Positions 46,662-56,370 of a stretch of 64,000 bases of DNA are shown piece by piece. The position numbers and the translations under genes are program-made. Each line of letters starts with the position of its first letter. Positions within the stretch are counted from its first letter, which is position 1. Below the pieces are notes generated by a model. It saw only the letters and a program-made list of their open reading frames with translations, ran no database searches and was not told the DNA's origin. This DNA comes from a virus: positions 18,711 to 82,710 of the IMG/VR virus record IMGVR_UViG_3300024261_000015. One strand, written 5' to 3'.

Positions 46662-48566
46662 TTAGAGTTCGCATACTCCATCTCTGCAAGTATCAATCCC
46701 ATCTGACCGTTCTTCATACTTCCCTTCCCTGATAAGCTTGTCCAGGTTAATCGAAGTCCAGTCCACGGCGGTTAGAGGCTCGTTACCTCTGGACCCCGCA
46801 CGGTAAAAGGTGAACCCTTTCAACTCGTTTGCGTATTCTGCAAGCTGTCCTTTGACCTCTTCCGTTGCTTTATAATTGTTAGGCAAGTTACATGTTTTTG
46901 AAACAGCCGAATCAATGAACGACTGTACGACTGCTTGTACTTTGATGTGTTCCTCTGGACTAACATCATATGCTCCAACACAGTGATTGAGGTCCCGTCC
47001 ATCCAAGTAGAGCTTTTTGAAGAGCGCGTCCACGACAAACGCTTCATTCCATACCCCATCAGTGCCTGTACGCCATTTGCGCTTATACACAGGAGCGAAG
47101 ATAGGCTCAAGACCAGTGCTAGTACCGAGAACCATACTAATTGTACCAGTAGGAGCAACAGTAAGTAGCACAGCATTACGAAGCCCTTTACTCCTGATAT
47201 CGTTACGAAGTCGGGAGGGGAGTGTTTGGAAGTATTTTTCATCTTTTAATTGGGTCCAGTCATAAGCAGGGAACGAGCCTTTCTCATCTCCTATCTCGCA
47301 AGACGCTTTGTAGGCTTCATTTCGAATGGTTCCAAACAACCTTTCAAGGAATTCAAGGCAATTATCCGAACCATAACGGTAACCAGCCTTGATTAAGAAG
47401 TAGTGAAGCCCCGTAATACCCAAACCGATTCGTCTAGACTTCAATCCAGCGTCTTTGCACTCCGTAATTGGGAAGTGATTAACCGAAAGTATGTTATCTA
47501 AGAATCTTACACCTAAACGTACTGTTCTAGCCAACTTTTTCCAGTCAACTGTGCCTTCATCCGACACCATATTGGAAAGATTGACGTGACCGAGACAACA
47601 ATTACCATAATTTGGTAAAACTTCCTCCCCGCATGGGTTTGTTGATGGCATGTACTCGAAATACGAGACATTTGTGAACTCATTTGCAAAATCAATGTTA
47701 AAAATTCCAGGTTCGCCCGATTCAATTGCATTTTCAACGATACGACCCCACAAATCTTTAGCTGAAATGTAGATTTTTACTGAATTTTCAAAGGAATCGT
47801 TGAAATGCTTCTTGTAAAACATAGCTGCGCGTCCAATCGCGTCCTCTTCGTCAAAAGCAACCACTTTAACCTTGTCATTACCTTCCTCGGAAATACGGTC
47901 TACTTCATATTGATAGAATTTTTGGTGACGTCCACCCCATGTAAAGTACCACTCCGCATCATTTTCCACCGCTTCAACGAAAGTTTTGGTTATAGCAACC
48001 GAAATGTTGAAGTTTGTAAGCTCATGACGGTCTAACTTTACGTCAAGGAACTCTAGAAAATCAGGATGAGTGATGTTTAGAATGGACATTAAAGCAGTAC
48101 GGCGGTTCTTACCTGCGCGTACATGGTTTCCAATCTCGTTAATCATACGCATAACGGAGATAGAACCTGGGGCGCTGTTCTTAATGTTCCCAATGTCGTT
48201 TCCTTTAGGTCTAATATTACTAAAGTTGAAGCCGATACCCCCACCTCCGCATGAGATTCTATACATGTCGGATATAGTCTTACCAATACTGTCTACTGAA
48301 TCCTTAGGGTCCAGCACATAACAGTTAAGGAGGTTCTGATGAGAGCGTCCCGACCCGAAAAGGATGCGACCACCAGGGCAGAAGTCCCCTGAACGAATAG
48401 AATCGTAGAACTTCTTCTCTATAGAGACTCTCTTTTCGTCCCCCTCCGCGCCTGCTGCGTGGGAAGCGACTCTCTTGGCACACTCCTTCCATGTTTGTTC
48501 ACCAGGGAAGGCGTACTTCTCCATAAATATTTGATGGCCTAAGCCTGTGGGTTCGAAATTGCTCAT
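46662..48566 (-). CDS. nrdJ: Class II (B12-dependent) ribonucleotide reductase
   Basis: 634 residues. SCGGGGIGFNFSNIRPKG, STNPCGEE (active-site Cys and Glu), PTGTISMVLGTSTGLEP and the C-terminal redox pair CRDGVC are those of adenosylcobalamin-dependent NrdJ. It makes dNTPs without oxygen dependence and needs host B12. It stands alone, with no small-subunit gene, as expected. Confidence 0.95.
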   Translation of the reverse strand: MSNFEPTGLGHQIFMEKYAFPGEQTWKECAKRVASHAAGAEGDEKRVSIEKKFYDSIRSGDFCPGGRILFGSGRSHQNLLNCYVLDPKDSVDSIGKTISDMYRISCGGGGIGFNFSNIRPKGNDIGNIKNSAPGSISVMRMINEIGNHVRAGKNRRTALMSILNITHPDFLEFLDVKLDRHELTNFNISVAITKTFVEAVENDAEWYFTWGGRHQKFYQYEVDRISEEGNDKVKVVAFDEEDAIGRAAMFYKKHFNDSFENSVKIYISAKDLWGRIVENAIESGEPGIFNIDFANEFTNVSYFEYMPSTNPCGEEVLPNYGNCCLGHVNLSNMVSDEGTVDWKKLARTVRLGVRFLDNILSVNHFPITECKDAGLKSRRIGLGITGLHYFLIKAGYRYGSDNCLEFLERLFGTIRNEAYKASCEIGDEKGSFPAYDWTQLKDEKYFQTLPSRLRNDIRSKGLRNAVLLTVAPTGTISMVLGTSTGLEPIFAPVYKRKWRTGTDGVWNEAFVVDALFKKLYLDGRDLNHCVGAYDVSPEEHIKVQAVVQSFIDSAVSKTCNLPNNYKATEEVKGQLAEYANELKGFTFYRAGSRGNEPLTAVDWTSINLDKLIREGKYEERSDGIDTCRDGVCEL

Positions 48567-48661
48567 TGTTTTTAGTTTTGACGGGGCTTACCGAGGGACA
48601 TGCACTACATAATAGAACTTAGCGGGTCATTTCTGTACTCGATTGCCTATTATATATAACT

Positions 48662-49024
48662 ATGTGGAAACAAATTCTAACTAAAATCAAAGCAAGCTTG
48701 CTTGCAAATTGGAGCCAACTAGTTTGGTTCATTCTCGGCTCTCTTTTGGGTCTCTTTGTCCTAGGTGGCCTTGTCGGCTGCCGTGCAATTGACGGTACTA
48801 AATCTAGCCTTTCGGAAGTTGATGGTAGTGTGCGTAGCGTTCCCGTTTTGGGTTCTGTTTATGCCATTCCTTCGGATGTCGTTCAAGGGGTTTACGGTGT
48901 AGCCGAAAACGCTGTCGTTGAAACGGTTGAGCTTGTAGCTCCCACCGTTAAAGGTGTCTATGGTATGGTCGAAGGTGCTATTACTGAAACCGAGTGCGAC
49001 AAGTGCGATGTAAAAGAAGACTGA
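48662..49024 (+). CDS. Membrane or lipoprotein-like small protein
   Basis: 120 residues: hydrophobic segment (VWFILGSLLGLFVLGGLVGC) ending in a lipobox-like VGC, then repeated strand-turn units (PVLGSVYAIPSDVVQGVYGV) and CDKC at the end. The position before tail genes and its own terminator suggest a separate unit. TATATA lies 3 bases before the ATG. Confidence 0.6.
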   Translation: MWKQILTKIKASLLANWSQLVWFILGSLLGLFVLGGLVGCRAIDGTKSSLSEVDGSVRSVPVLGSVYAIPSDVVQGVYGVAENAVVETVELVAPTVKGVYGMVEGAITETECDKCDVKED

Positions 49025-49041
49025 CCTTACTTTTTTAATTT

Positions 49042-49079
49042 GAGCCATGGTGGGTTAATACTCATCATGGCTTTTTTTG
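49042..49079 (+). terminator. Rho-independent terminator
   Basis: AGCCATG and CATGGCT pair around a loop of about 16 bases, followed by seven Ts. Confidence 0.88.
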
Positions 49080-49134
49080 TATCTACCCTAGATAATAAGA
49101 GCGCGAGTGCAGGGCGGGAGCGCACGCATACATA

Positions 49135-49941
49135 ATGGACTTCAACGAAAAGCTAAAACTCACAGGACATCTAGAGGTTATCAAGATAGATAACAAGACA
49201 GGTGAAGAGACCGTACTGTTCGATGACCATAACGTCATTACAAGCGGACTCGGACAGAGTATTGCCCAGTTTATGACGGCGTCTGGATGTTATAACCTAA
49301 CCCCCTCGACGAGTTCGTGCCTACCCGACTCCCAGCGTTATGGTCCCAGACCTTCTATTGTCCCCGAAGGGACCGAGAACCAACTCCGTGAATCAGCGGA
49401 ATGGTCAGAATCTTTTGCGGCTGCTGCAGCGAACACCTCATTACCCAAAGATTGTTATTGCTTTACTTTTGCCTCTATAAAATGGCCTATAACTAATAAT
49501 GGTTCCATAAGCCCTAGGAGCTTTATACTGAAAACATGTATGTGTTTGGATAAACTGCAAGCCAAGAAAATAAAAAAGGATATGGACCAAGCATATCCCG
49601 CAGGTGTTAATTTCACGCCTACGATTTATAACGCGTGGGGGGAATATTGGGTAGTAGGTTATGAACTTATTGAACGTGATTGCCTGTGCAGGTCTTCTGG
49701 TCCAAAAGCTAAGTGTAAAGGTACCCAAGAGTTTAAATTACTTGGGCCAGAAGGACGACCTTTGAATATAAATGATGGAGCTTGGGTTACTTCAACTGGT
49801 GAAATTCTACAATTCCCATCAACTGACAAGAAAGACATTTTACAAGCTATAGTAGACGTAGAAAGGGGACTCCCTCTTGCGTGCTGTGGAGATTGGAGGA
49901 GTTCTAATATTTCTTCTTCTACAAATACAGGTACCAATTAA
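49135..49941 (+). CDS. Virion structural protein (tail/fibre)
   Basis: 268 residues. GHLEVIKIDNKTGEETVLFDDHNVITSGLG is the start pattern of tail-associated proteins that also begins several baseplate and fibre proteins. Eight or more cysteines and a Ser/Thr-rich end follow. It ends 5 bases before the long Thr-rich gene. Confidence 0.6.
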   Translation: MDFNEKLKLTGHLEVIKIDNKTGEETVLFDDHNVITSGLGQSIAQFMTASGCYNLTPSTSSCLPDSQRYGPRPSIVPEGTENQLRESAEWSESFAAAAANTSLPKDCYCFTFASIKWPITNNGSISPRSFILKTCMCLDKLQAKKIKKDMDQAYPAGVNFTPTIYNAWGEYWVVGYELIERDCLCRSSGPKAKCKGTQEFKLLGPEGRPLNINDGAWVTSTGEILQFPSTDKKDILQAIVDVERGLPLACCGDWRSSNISSSTNTGTN

Positions 49942-49946
49942 AAAAG

Positions 49947-51674
49947 ATGAAAGACCCCATCCTAGAATTCTCATCAATATCAGTGGTATATGATTACATA
50001 AACAGCCTTCAGTCTAATACCCCCAGCGTCAGGGATGAATGTGATATCTCTTCCTACCAAATAAATCATTTTCAAGTAGGTCAAGGAGCTTCCTCAGTAG
50101 TAGAAGCGTCCTCTGTTATATCTTTAGGCGCACCCCTTACCGATGAGGAATATGGCGGAGTTCTTCGAAGTGTAGACGTGACGAGCGCAACGCTTTACAT
50201 TAGGGAAGGCGTACCCTTTACAGACCAGGACTTCGTTTCTATTACAAACCAAGGCCAGCTAGGAACTTCATCTCTTGTAAGTGTAGTATTTCTCGATGAA
50301 CAGACAGCTAATGGTACGACTATTAACGAGGTAGGTCTTTTTGTAGACAACCCATTCCTCGTACAAGGTCAGGCGTCTCAATTAGAGCAGGCACCTACTA
50401 ATAATCCAAATCAACTTGGGTTTGCGCCAAATTCACCTTCAAACTCTACGGTTGATACTTCCCCTAGAGAAGAGCCTGGGCACCTTTTGGCTGCTTACAG
50501 GCATATTACACCCATTCAGAAAGAAGACTACTTCTCTTTAATGATACGTTGGACCCTTAACTTTACCGAAGACAGGTCCCCCTTCGTACCCACCACCACA
50601 TCTGTAACCTCCTCCTATACTACTTCTACTTCCACAACCACTACCTCTACAACCTCTACTTCTACTGCTACTACCTCTACAACAACCTCTACTTCTTCAA
50701 CAACCTCTAGCTCTACTACCTTAACAACCACTACCTCTACTACTTCAACAACCTATACTACTACTCTTACTACTCTTACTACTACTACCCCCACTACCCT
50801 CACTACCCTCACTACTCTTACTACTACAACCTCTACCACTCTTACTACTACAACCTCTACTACCCCCACTACTCTTACTACTCTTACTACTCTTACTACT
50901 CCCACTACTCTTACTACTACAACCTCTACTCTTACTACTACAACCTCTACTACTCTTACTACTACAACCTCTACTACTCTTACTACTCTTACTACTACAA
51001 CCTCTACTACTCTTACTACTACAACCTCTACTACTCTTACTACTACCCCCACTACCCTCACTACCCTCACTACTCTTACTACTCTTACTACTACCCCCAC
51101 TACCCTCACTACTCTTACTACTCTTACTACTACAACCTCTACTACTCTTACTACTACAACCTCTACTACTCTTACTACTCTTACTACTCTTACTACTACA
51201 ACCTCTACTACTCTTACTACTACAACCTCAACTACCGCAGCAACGACAGTAGTAACAACGACTACGACCACTGCGGCCCTACAGACTCCTTGGTATACAT
51301 ATGTTGACCCCGATAACGGTAATGATGTACTAACTATTTATGCTGTACCCACGGCTTGGCCTCCACCGTATGGGCCAGGACGAATAGCTGGTAGTGCTGG
51401 AAATAGCTATTACCATGGTCTTAAAAGGAGTGGGTCTCGCCCAGGCCCATACAGCTATAGCTTAAAGCTATTTAATTCTGTATCAGCAACCATAGCTACT
51501 TACTCAGCATCGGCTAGCACAACCGCTATTGAGGACCTCGTTGAGGATATTAACACTGGTCACACTAATTACGACTACATTTTTGCCATTTTCCATAATG
51601 AGAGTGAGGCGGAATACTCAGAACCTAACACCTTTGCCAACGCAACTCAATTTACTAACGGAAGTGGCGGATAA
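49947..51674 (+). CDS. Tail or fibre protein with long Thr-rich repeat
   Basis: 575 residues. About 1-210: ordered beta-rich domain with ISLGAPLTDEEYGG and NEVGLFVDNPF, as in tail-fibre assembly regions. About 215-430: an almost uninterrupted T/S/L tract. About 440-575: a second ordered domain (YTYVDPDNGNDVLTIYAVPT). Two globular ends joined by a mucin-like stalk suggest an extended fibre or host-binding stalk. Confidence 0.65.
   Translation: MKDPILEFSSISVVYDYINSLQSNTPSVRDECDISSYQINHFQVGQGASSVVEASSVISLGAPLTDEEYGGVLRSVDVTSATLYIREGVPFTDQDFVSITNQGQLGTSSLVSVVFLDEQTANGTTINEVGLFVDNPFLVQGQASQLEQAPTNNPNQLGFAPNSPSNSTVDTSPREEPGHLLAAYRHITPIQKEDYFSLMIRWTLNFTEDRSPFVPTTTSVTSSYTTSTSTTTTSTTSTSTATTSTTTSTSSTTSSSTTLTTTTSTTSTTYTTTLTTLTTTTPTTLTTLTTLTTTTSTTLTTTTSTTPTTLTTLTTLTTPTTLTTTTSTLTTTTSTTLTTTTSTTLTTLTTTTSTTLTTTTSTTLTTTPTTLTTLTTLTTLTTTPTTLTTLTTLTTTTSTTLTTTTSTTLTTLTTLTTTTSTTLTTTTSTTAATTVVTTTTTTAALQTPWYTYVDPDNGNDVLTIYAVPTAWPPPYGPGRIAGSAGNSYYHGLKRSGSRPGPYSYSLKLFNSVSATIATYSASASTTAIEDLVEDINTGHTNYDYIFAIFHNESEAEYSEPNTFANATQFTNGSGG
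50600..51235 (+). repeat. Tandem short repeats encoding Thr-Thr-Leu/Thr-Ser units
   Basis: Built from ACTACTCTT and ACTACAACCTCT words in several arrangements, with many blocks repeated exactly. Imperfect direct repeats of this kind are prone to slippage and recombination. The minus-strand open frame across it is a by-product of the repeats. Confidence 0.92.
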
Positions 51675-51933
51675 AATCAAATTGGGATGGGTCAAATTCA
51701 GGCCACAATAAACTCTCTGGGTCCTTAATAAAAGCATACCACCTACCATCAATTCTTTTTTGCTTTACTTCCCACTTAGGGTGATTTACAACTGAAAGAT
51801 TTTCGCGCGGGAAGTCGTACCCAGGCTCTATCCTAACTATCCATGTACCGTCCTCTTCCAACGGAGAAGACATTCTAATAGCATACGGGGTATCGAGCCA
51901 GGACCAAACAGTATAGTAATTCTTTGTAGACAT
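51655..51933 (-). CDS. Small hypothetical protein
   Basis: 92 residues, Trp- and Tyr-rich, predicted beta-rich with a charged end. Converges with the fibre gene (20-base overlap) and diverges from the next gene with only 13 bp between start codons. Not recognised. Confidence 0.58.
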   Translation of the reverse strand: MSTKNYYTVWSWLDTPYAIRMSSPLEEDGTWIVRIEPGYDFPRENLSVVNHPKWEVKQKRIDGRWYAFIKDPESLLWPEFDPSQFDFIRHFR

Positions 51934-51946
51934 AGTATATAAAAGC
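51934..51946. promoter_or_regulatory. 13-bp bidirectional promoter
   Basis: AGTATATAAAAGC lies between a minus-strand ATG and a plus-strand GTG. The TATATA core is its own reverse complement, so it can serve as a -10 box for both genes; no -35 boxes are present. Confidence 0.55.
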
Positions 51947-52465
51947 GTGAAGAAAAAAGTTTTGTCAATATTTGGAGATGAATTTTTCCCGAAAGTGGGT
52001 GTAGGTTGGTCATCTCGTAAGAGGCAAGAGTCCGTGGACCTGCTAGTTGAGTTTTTTAAGCAGACTCAACCCGACTTGGTTTACATTATGCCTACTGGGG
52101 GGACCTGCTCGTTCGTAGGGGTTCTATGTTCTATATTAGAAATCCCTTATATTATGGTTTCTCCTTACCCTAATTTCTACAATAACGCTAAACTTGTAGA
52201 TAAGCTATGCATACGGCAGGCGATGGAGAAAGCTAAGTCGTTTGTTTTAATGGAATCTGAGGTTCCCGCCACAAGGAAAGATGGAGAGAACCTTTACGAG
52301 GACTCTGTAGAGTTTCTTTGCAGGGTTTCAGACGCTATCGTGTTTTTCTACAGTAAGGATACGACTAAATCCTACCGTTCCTTTATGGAAAAAACTTGTT
52401 CCGCTGTACCTCACATGAACTTGTGGGAGTTAGTTTACGATGGCGGGCAAATGGTTAGCGAATGA
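51947..52465 (+). CDS. Putative Rossmann-fold/SLOG-like protein
   Basis: 172 residues from a GTG. KVLSIFGDEFF starts a beta-alpha unit, followed by YIMPTGGTCSFVGVL, where a strand ends in a Gly-rich loop as in nucleotide-binding SLOG/LOG-like proteins. The end overlaps the convergent glycosyltransferase gene by 36 bases. The family call is tentative. Confidence 0.4.
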   Translation: MKKKVLSIFGDEFFPKVGVGWSSRKRQESVDLLVEFFKQTQPDLVYIMPTGGTCSFVGVLCSILEIPYIMVSPYPNFYNNAKLVDKLCIRQAMEKAKSFVLMESEVPATRKDGENLYEDSVEFLCRVSDAIVFFYSKDTTKSYRSFMEKTCSAVPHMNLWELVYDGGQMVSE

Positions 52466-53128
52466 CGCAGCAACTCTAGGAATATCCTCTTGGTACAAGG
52501 CGTTATAGTCACCCCCCGAAGCATGGCGGATTGATATGGGGAAAATCTTGTTAACTTTCTTCTTTATAAAACATTGAAGGGTTAAAAATGTATCGTAATG
52601 GTGCCATGCACTTTTCCACGCCTTCGGTGCGCGTAAAGAAATTGAGTGTAAAGTCTTTCCTGTAGTGGCTAAAAAGCAGCCGTCTAACGTAACTACATCT
52701 TTCGCAGTTCCGAAGAAGGTTAGGAACATGGTTTCGTAATCTTTACCGTGATACACCGCTCCTCCACCACAGTTATGCTGTTTGCTGCATGCATACCAAT
52801 TAATTGCTTCGGTTACGACTGCTGTACCTGCGACCCCCGCGAACCCTGTATGAGGGTCCTGAAGTTTAGCGTCTATAATACCGTTAAAATACTCGCTATT
52901 ATTTAGGATTTCGATATCGTCGTGACAAAAAATAACATAATCCTTTGCCAATACACCGCACTCTTCAACCCCGCTCCTTAAAGCTGCCAGCATGGACTCC
53001 GAATTCCTAACAAAGTGAACTTTCCACCCCGCACCCGTCAAAAAAGCGTTTAATTTTCCTACCGTGGTAGTTTTATCCTCGCAATCAGTCATTGATTCAC
53101 GCGTGGGTATGATTACGTAGCGGTTCAT
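52430..53128 (-). CDS. Glycosyltransferase, GT2 variant (StrF-like)
   Basis: 232 residues from the ATG at 53128. YVIFCHDDIEIL carries the DD metal site; GFAGVAGTAV and VTLDGCFLATT match the StrF-like GT2_5 pattern. It lies divergently from the terminase gene. Confidence 0.75.
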   Translation of the reverse strand: MNRYVIIPTRESMTDCEDKTTTVGKLNAFLTGAGWKVHFVRNSESMLAALRSGVEECGVLAKDYVIFCHDDIEILNNSEYFNGIIDAKLQDPHTGFAGVAGTAVVTEAINWYACSKQHNCGGGAVYHGKDYETMFLTFFGTAKDVVTLDGCFLATTGKTLHSISLRAPKAWKSAWHHYDTFLTLQCFIKKKVNKIFPISIRHASGGDYNALYQEDIPRVAASFANHLPAIVN

Positions 53129-53141
53129 GCTATATAATAGC
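53129..53141. promoter_or_regulatory. 13-bp bidirectional promoter with inverted repeat
   Basis: GCTATATAATAGC: GCTAT and ATAGC are inverted repeats, giving TATAAT for the terminase (3 bases before GTG) and TATTAT for the glycosyltransferase. Same spacing as the site at 51934. Confidence 0.6.
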
Positions 53142-54611
53142 GTGAAGAGAGAAGAAATTTTAGACGAACTAGAGAAATGTGCAACTGACCCCGTATATTT
53201 CATCAAGACGTATGTAAATGTTATTCACCCTATCAAGGGGGTTGTACCTTTCCACTTATTTCCGTTCCAAGAGCGTATGATTGGTGAGATTAACGATAAC
53301 CGCTTTACTTTGGTGAAAAAGTTCCGTCAGGCGGGAATTACTACGCTCTCTGCTGCATACTCTCTGTGGAAAATTATCTTTTTTGACCATCAGAACGTTA
53401 TGGTAGTGTCCATTGGCGATAGGGAGTCGCGAGCCTTCCTAGAACGCGTTGTGACGATGTATGATGACTTACCTGCATGGCTGAAGCCTAAGGAGGTAAT
53501 GCGTAACAAGCACGTCCTGAAGCTCTCTACGGGGTCGCAGATTAAATCACAGCCTGCTGGAGCGGGGCGCGGTGAATCGGTCTCTCTCCTTATCGTGGAT
53601 GAGGCTGCTTTCGTGGATAAGATGAGGGAGTTCTGGATGGCAATCTACCCTACGATTAGTACAGGAGGTTCCGCTTGTATCATCTCTACGGTTAATGGTA
53701 TGAGCAATCTTTACTATGAGCTTTACAAAGGCGCGATAGAGAAAATAAACAAGTTCCACATCGTAGATATTCAATGGGAAGAGCACCCATGGTATACCCC
53801 TGAATGGTATGCGGATACCCGACCAAACATGTCGGACAAAGCTTGGCTTCAGGAGTACGAATGCGAGTTCCTAGGTACGGGAGACACGTTCATTGATAGG
53901 CACACCCTAGTAACTATGAAAGAATCCTGCTCAGAAGAGTGGAGTTCTAAGTACACTCACCGTATGCGCGTGTGGGAAGAGCCCCAGCCTTATTACAACT
54001 ACCTATTAACGGTGGATGCCTCCTATGGCCGTGAGCGTGACCACTCCGCTTTCCATATTATTAATTTATATAACGGCGAGCAGGTAGCAGAATTCTACTC
54101 TAACGTCACTCCCATCAGTAAATTTGCGGAGATTATCAGGAAAGAAGGATACCATTACAATACTGCATATGTTCAAGTGGAGCGTAATGGTCTCGGGATG
54201 GCTCTTATCGAACAGTTATGGGAGATTTTAGAGTATGATAACCTTATCATGGATGATAAGGGCGAATTTGGCTTGATGCTGACAACTAAAAGTCGTGAAG
54301 TTGTTTTAACAGATTTGGAAGAGTGCCTGAGAAAAGGTAAAATAAAAATCAATTCCTCGCGCACAGTTGAAGAACTTTTAACTTTTATTATAAATGCGGA
54401 CACTGGTAAAGTGGAAGCAGATGAGGGGTATAATGATGACTTAGTAATGAGCTTGGCTTTAGCGGCCCACTCAATGGATGATATTTACCGTGGAAGTCCT
54501 GAACCTTTAACCTCAGGCGACGATAATAAATCCATGGCAATGCCTATAGTAAGTACTAAATATGCTGACGACGACGAGATACAACAATACCACCAATGGA
54601 TGAAAATGTAA
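53142..54611 (+). CDS. Terminase large subunit
   Basis: 489 residues. ATPase half: FRQAGITTLS (deviant Walker A, with Ile where Lys is usual), LLIVDEAAF (Walker B). Nuclease half: LTVDASYGRERDHSA, QVERNGLG and GYNDDLVMSLA provide the three acidic RuvC-like metal ligands. It packages DNA through the portal encoded next. Starts with GTG. Confidence 0.94.
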   Translation: MKREEILDELEKCATDPVYFIKTYVNVIHPIKGVVPFHLFPFQERMIGEINDNRFTLVKKFRQAGITTLSAAYSLWKIIFFDHQNVMVVSIGDRESRAFLERVVTMYDDLPAWLKPKEVMRNKHVLKLSTGSQIKSQPAGAGRGESVSLLIVDEAAFVDKMREFWMAIYPTISTGGSACIISTVNGMSNLYYELYKGAIEKINKFHIVDIQWEEHPWYTPEWYADTRPNMSDKAWLQEYECEFLGTGDTFIDRHTLVTMKESCSEEWSSKYTHRMRVWEEPQPYYNYLLTVDASYGRERDHSAFHIINLYNGEQVAEFYSNVTPISKFAEIIRKEGYHYNTAYVQVERNGLGMALIEQLWEILEYDNLIMDDKGEFGLMLTTKSREVVLTDLEECLRKGKIKINSSRTVEELLTFIINADTGKVEADEGYNDDLVMSLALAAHSMDDIYRGSPEPLTSGDDNKSMAMPIVSTKYADDDEIQQYHQWMKM

Positions 54612-56299
54612 ACAACGATAAAGTGGACGAGAACATGGGCGCAACAGAGTTCCCTAGCTCGCACACGTACGGAAAGGACGCTCCTGGATATAGAGGAAGG
54701 TTCTCCGCGTTCTGGCAGAACTTCGGTACTGGTGGAAAGAAGAAGCGTGGACGTCCACCTCTTGCACAACCTTTAGCGGGAGATGCTAAAAGCCCCGCAG
54801 ACGAGACCTTTGAGGATTTCGCTGGAGGGTATGGCAAACAAGGGACTAGTTATGGAATGCCTCGCGTTGAGCAGGAACGCCGCAGGCGTTATGCGGATTA
54901 CGAGCGAATGGACCTTGAGGCAGAAGTCGGCGCGGCACTTGATATTTACTCCGATGACGCTACGCAAGAGAACACTAAAAAGGAAATGTTTGAGCTTGAC
55001 ACAGACAATGAGGTTCTTAAGCGTGAAGTGGAGAGGTTTGTTAAGCAGACCAAGCTAGAGAAGTACATCTGGGATATTGTCCGAAATACAGCCAAGTATG
55101 GGGATTGCTTCGTTGAGAACGTAGTAGACCTTAACAACATTGACCAAGGCATCCGACGTCTTAAGATTCTCAACCCTAACTATATTTTCCGCGTAGAAGA
55201 TAAGTATGGGTATTTGAAAGAGTTTTTGCAGGAAATCCCTAACCGTGCAAATCAAACTACAGATTTATCTCAAAGCTTTCTTCCCGATAAGAAAAAGAAA
55301 AACTACATCACGCTCAACAAGGACCAGATTGTACACTTCCGCCGTATGACCTCGGATGCTAACTATTACCCTTATGGCAAGGGAATCCTAGCGTATGGCG
55401 TGCGAGTCTTTAAATCCCTAATGCTGATGGAGGATGCGATGCTTATCTATCGTATCCAACGCGCACCTGAAAGGCGTGCATTCTACCTGGAAACAGGTAA
55501 CCTACCACAGTCTAAAGTGGAAGCTTTCGTTGAACGTATTAAAGCTAAGTTCAAAAAGCAGTCCATGTGGAATCCAAACAGTAACTCTGTAGATTACAAT
55601 TACAACCCTCTTACAGTTGATGAGGATTTCTTTATCCCTATCCGTAACGGTCAAGGAACTAAGGTTGAAGTTCTCCCAGGCGCTCAAAACCTAGGAGAGA
55701 CGGATGATGTTAAGTACTTCCGTGATAAGCTCCTCGCCGCTCTTAAGGTCCCTAAGGACTTTATCGTTGAAAAGGATAGCTCCCCTGAACGTAAAGCTAA
55801 CCTATCTCAATTGGATGTTAAATTTGCAAAGGCGGTTCACAGACTGCAGGCAGATGTTGAGCGTAGTCTTAATGTCCTCCTGAAACGGCACCTTACTTTA
55901 CGAGGACTTCCTAAGAGTCTAATCGAATCGGTTGAAATGAGCCTCACTTCTCCTTCGGATATGTTTGAGAAGCGCCGACTTGAAGTGGATGAGCAGAAAG
56001 TGCGTATTGTCCAAGCCGTCAAAGGTTTGATGTTGTTTGATGACGAGTATCTTTACAAAACTTACTTCGGCATGACTGACTCTGAAGTTGATGAGATGAA
56101 GGAGCGTATGAAGAAGCAGTTTGAGGAGCAACCCCAAGAGGACCCGATGGGTATGGGCGGCGAAGGGATGCCCCCAATGGACGGTCTTGATGACGGTACT
56201 GACCCTGGCGTTGAAGAGGCAGGGGAAGAAGAGCTTGATGCAGACCAAGCTCCTCCAGGCACTACCTCTATAGGTAAGCCAGGTAACGTAAAATCCTAA
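54596..56299 (+). CDS. Portal protein, T4 gp20-like
   Basis: 567 residues. A charged, Pro/Gly-rich N-tail (1-90), then a core with DLEAEVGAALDIYSDD, NTAKYGDCFVENVVD, ILNPNYIFRVED and QIVHFRRMTSDANYYPYGKG, all typical of gp20-type portals. The acidic, Pro/Gly-rich C-tail hangs free. Overlaps the terminase end by 16 bases. Confidence 0.93.
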   Translation: MDENVNNDKVDENMGATEFPSSHTYGKDAPGYRGRFSAFWQNFGTGGKKKRGRPPLAQPLAGDAKSPADETFEDFAGGYGKQGTSYGMPRVEQERRRRYADYERMDLEAEVGAALDIYSDDATQENTKKEMFELDTDNEVLKREVERFVKQTKLEKYIWDIVRNTAKYGDCFVENVVDLNNIDQGIRRLKILNPNYIFRVEDKYGYLKEFLQEIPNRANQTTDLSQSFLPDKKKKNYITLNKDQIVHFRRMTSDANYYPYGKGILAYGVRVFKSLMLMEDAMLIYRIQRAPERRAFYLETGNLPQSKVEAFVERIKAKFKKQSMWNPNSNSVDYNYNPLTVDEDFFIPIRNGQGTKVEVLPGAQNLGETDDVKYFRDKLLAALKVPKDFIVEKDSSPERKANLSQLDVKFAKAVHRLQADVERSLNVLLKRHLTLRGLPKSLIESVEMSLTSPSDMFEKRRLEVDEQKVRIVQAVKGLMLFDDEYLYKTYFGMTDSEVDEMKERMKKQFEEQPQEDPMGMGGEGMPPMDGLDDGTDPGVEEAGEEELDADQAPPGTTSIGKPGNVKS

Positions 56300-56370
56300 A
56301 TATTACAAAATTTTTGTAAAAAAGGACAACTAAGGGTAGTATATACGGTTACCTAGGGCTATTGTATAAT

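Noticed and set aside
50753-51271. A 172-codon minus-strand frame rich in Val and Arg
   Set aside because: It is the reverse of the Thr-rich repeat; absence of stops follows from the repeat composition, and no start signal is present.
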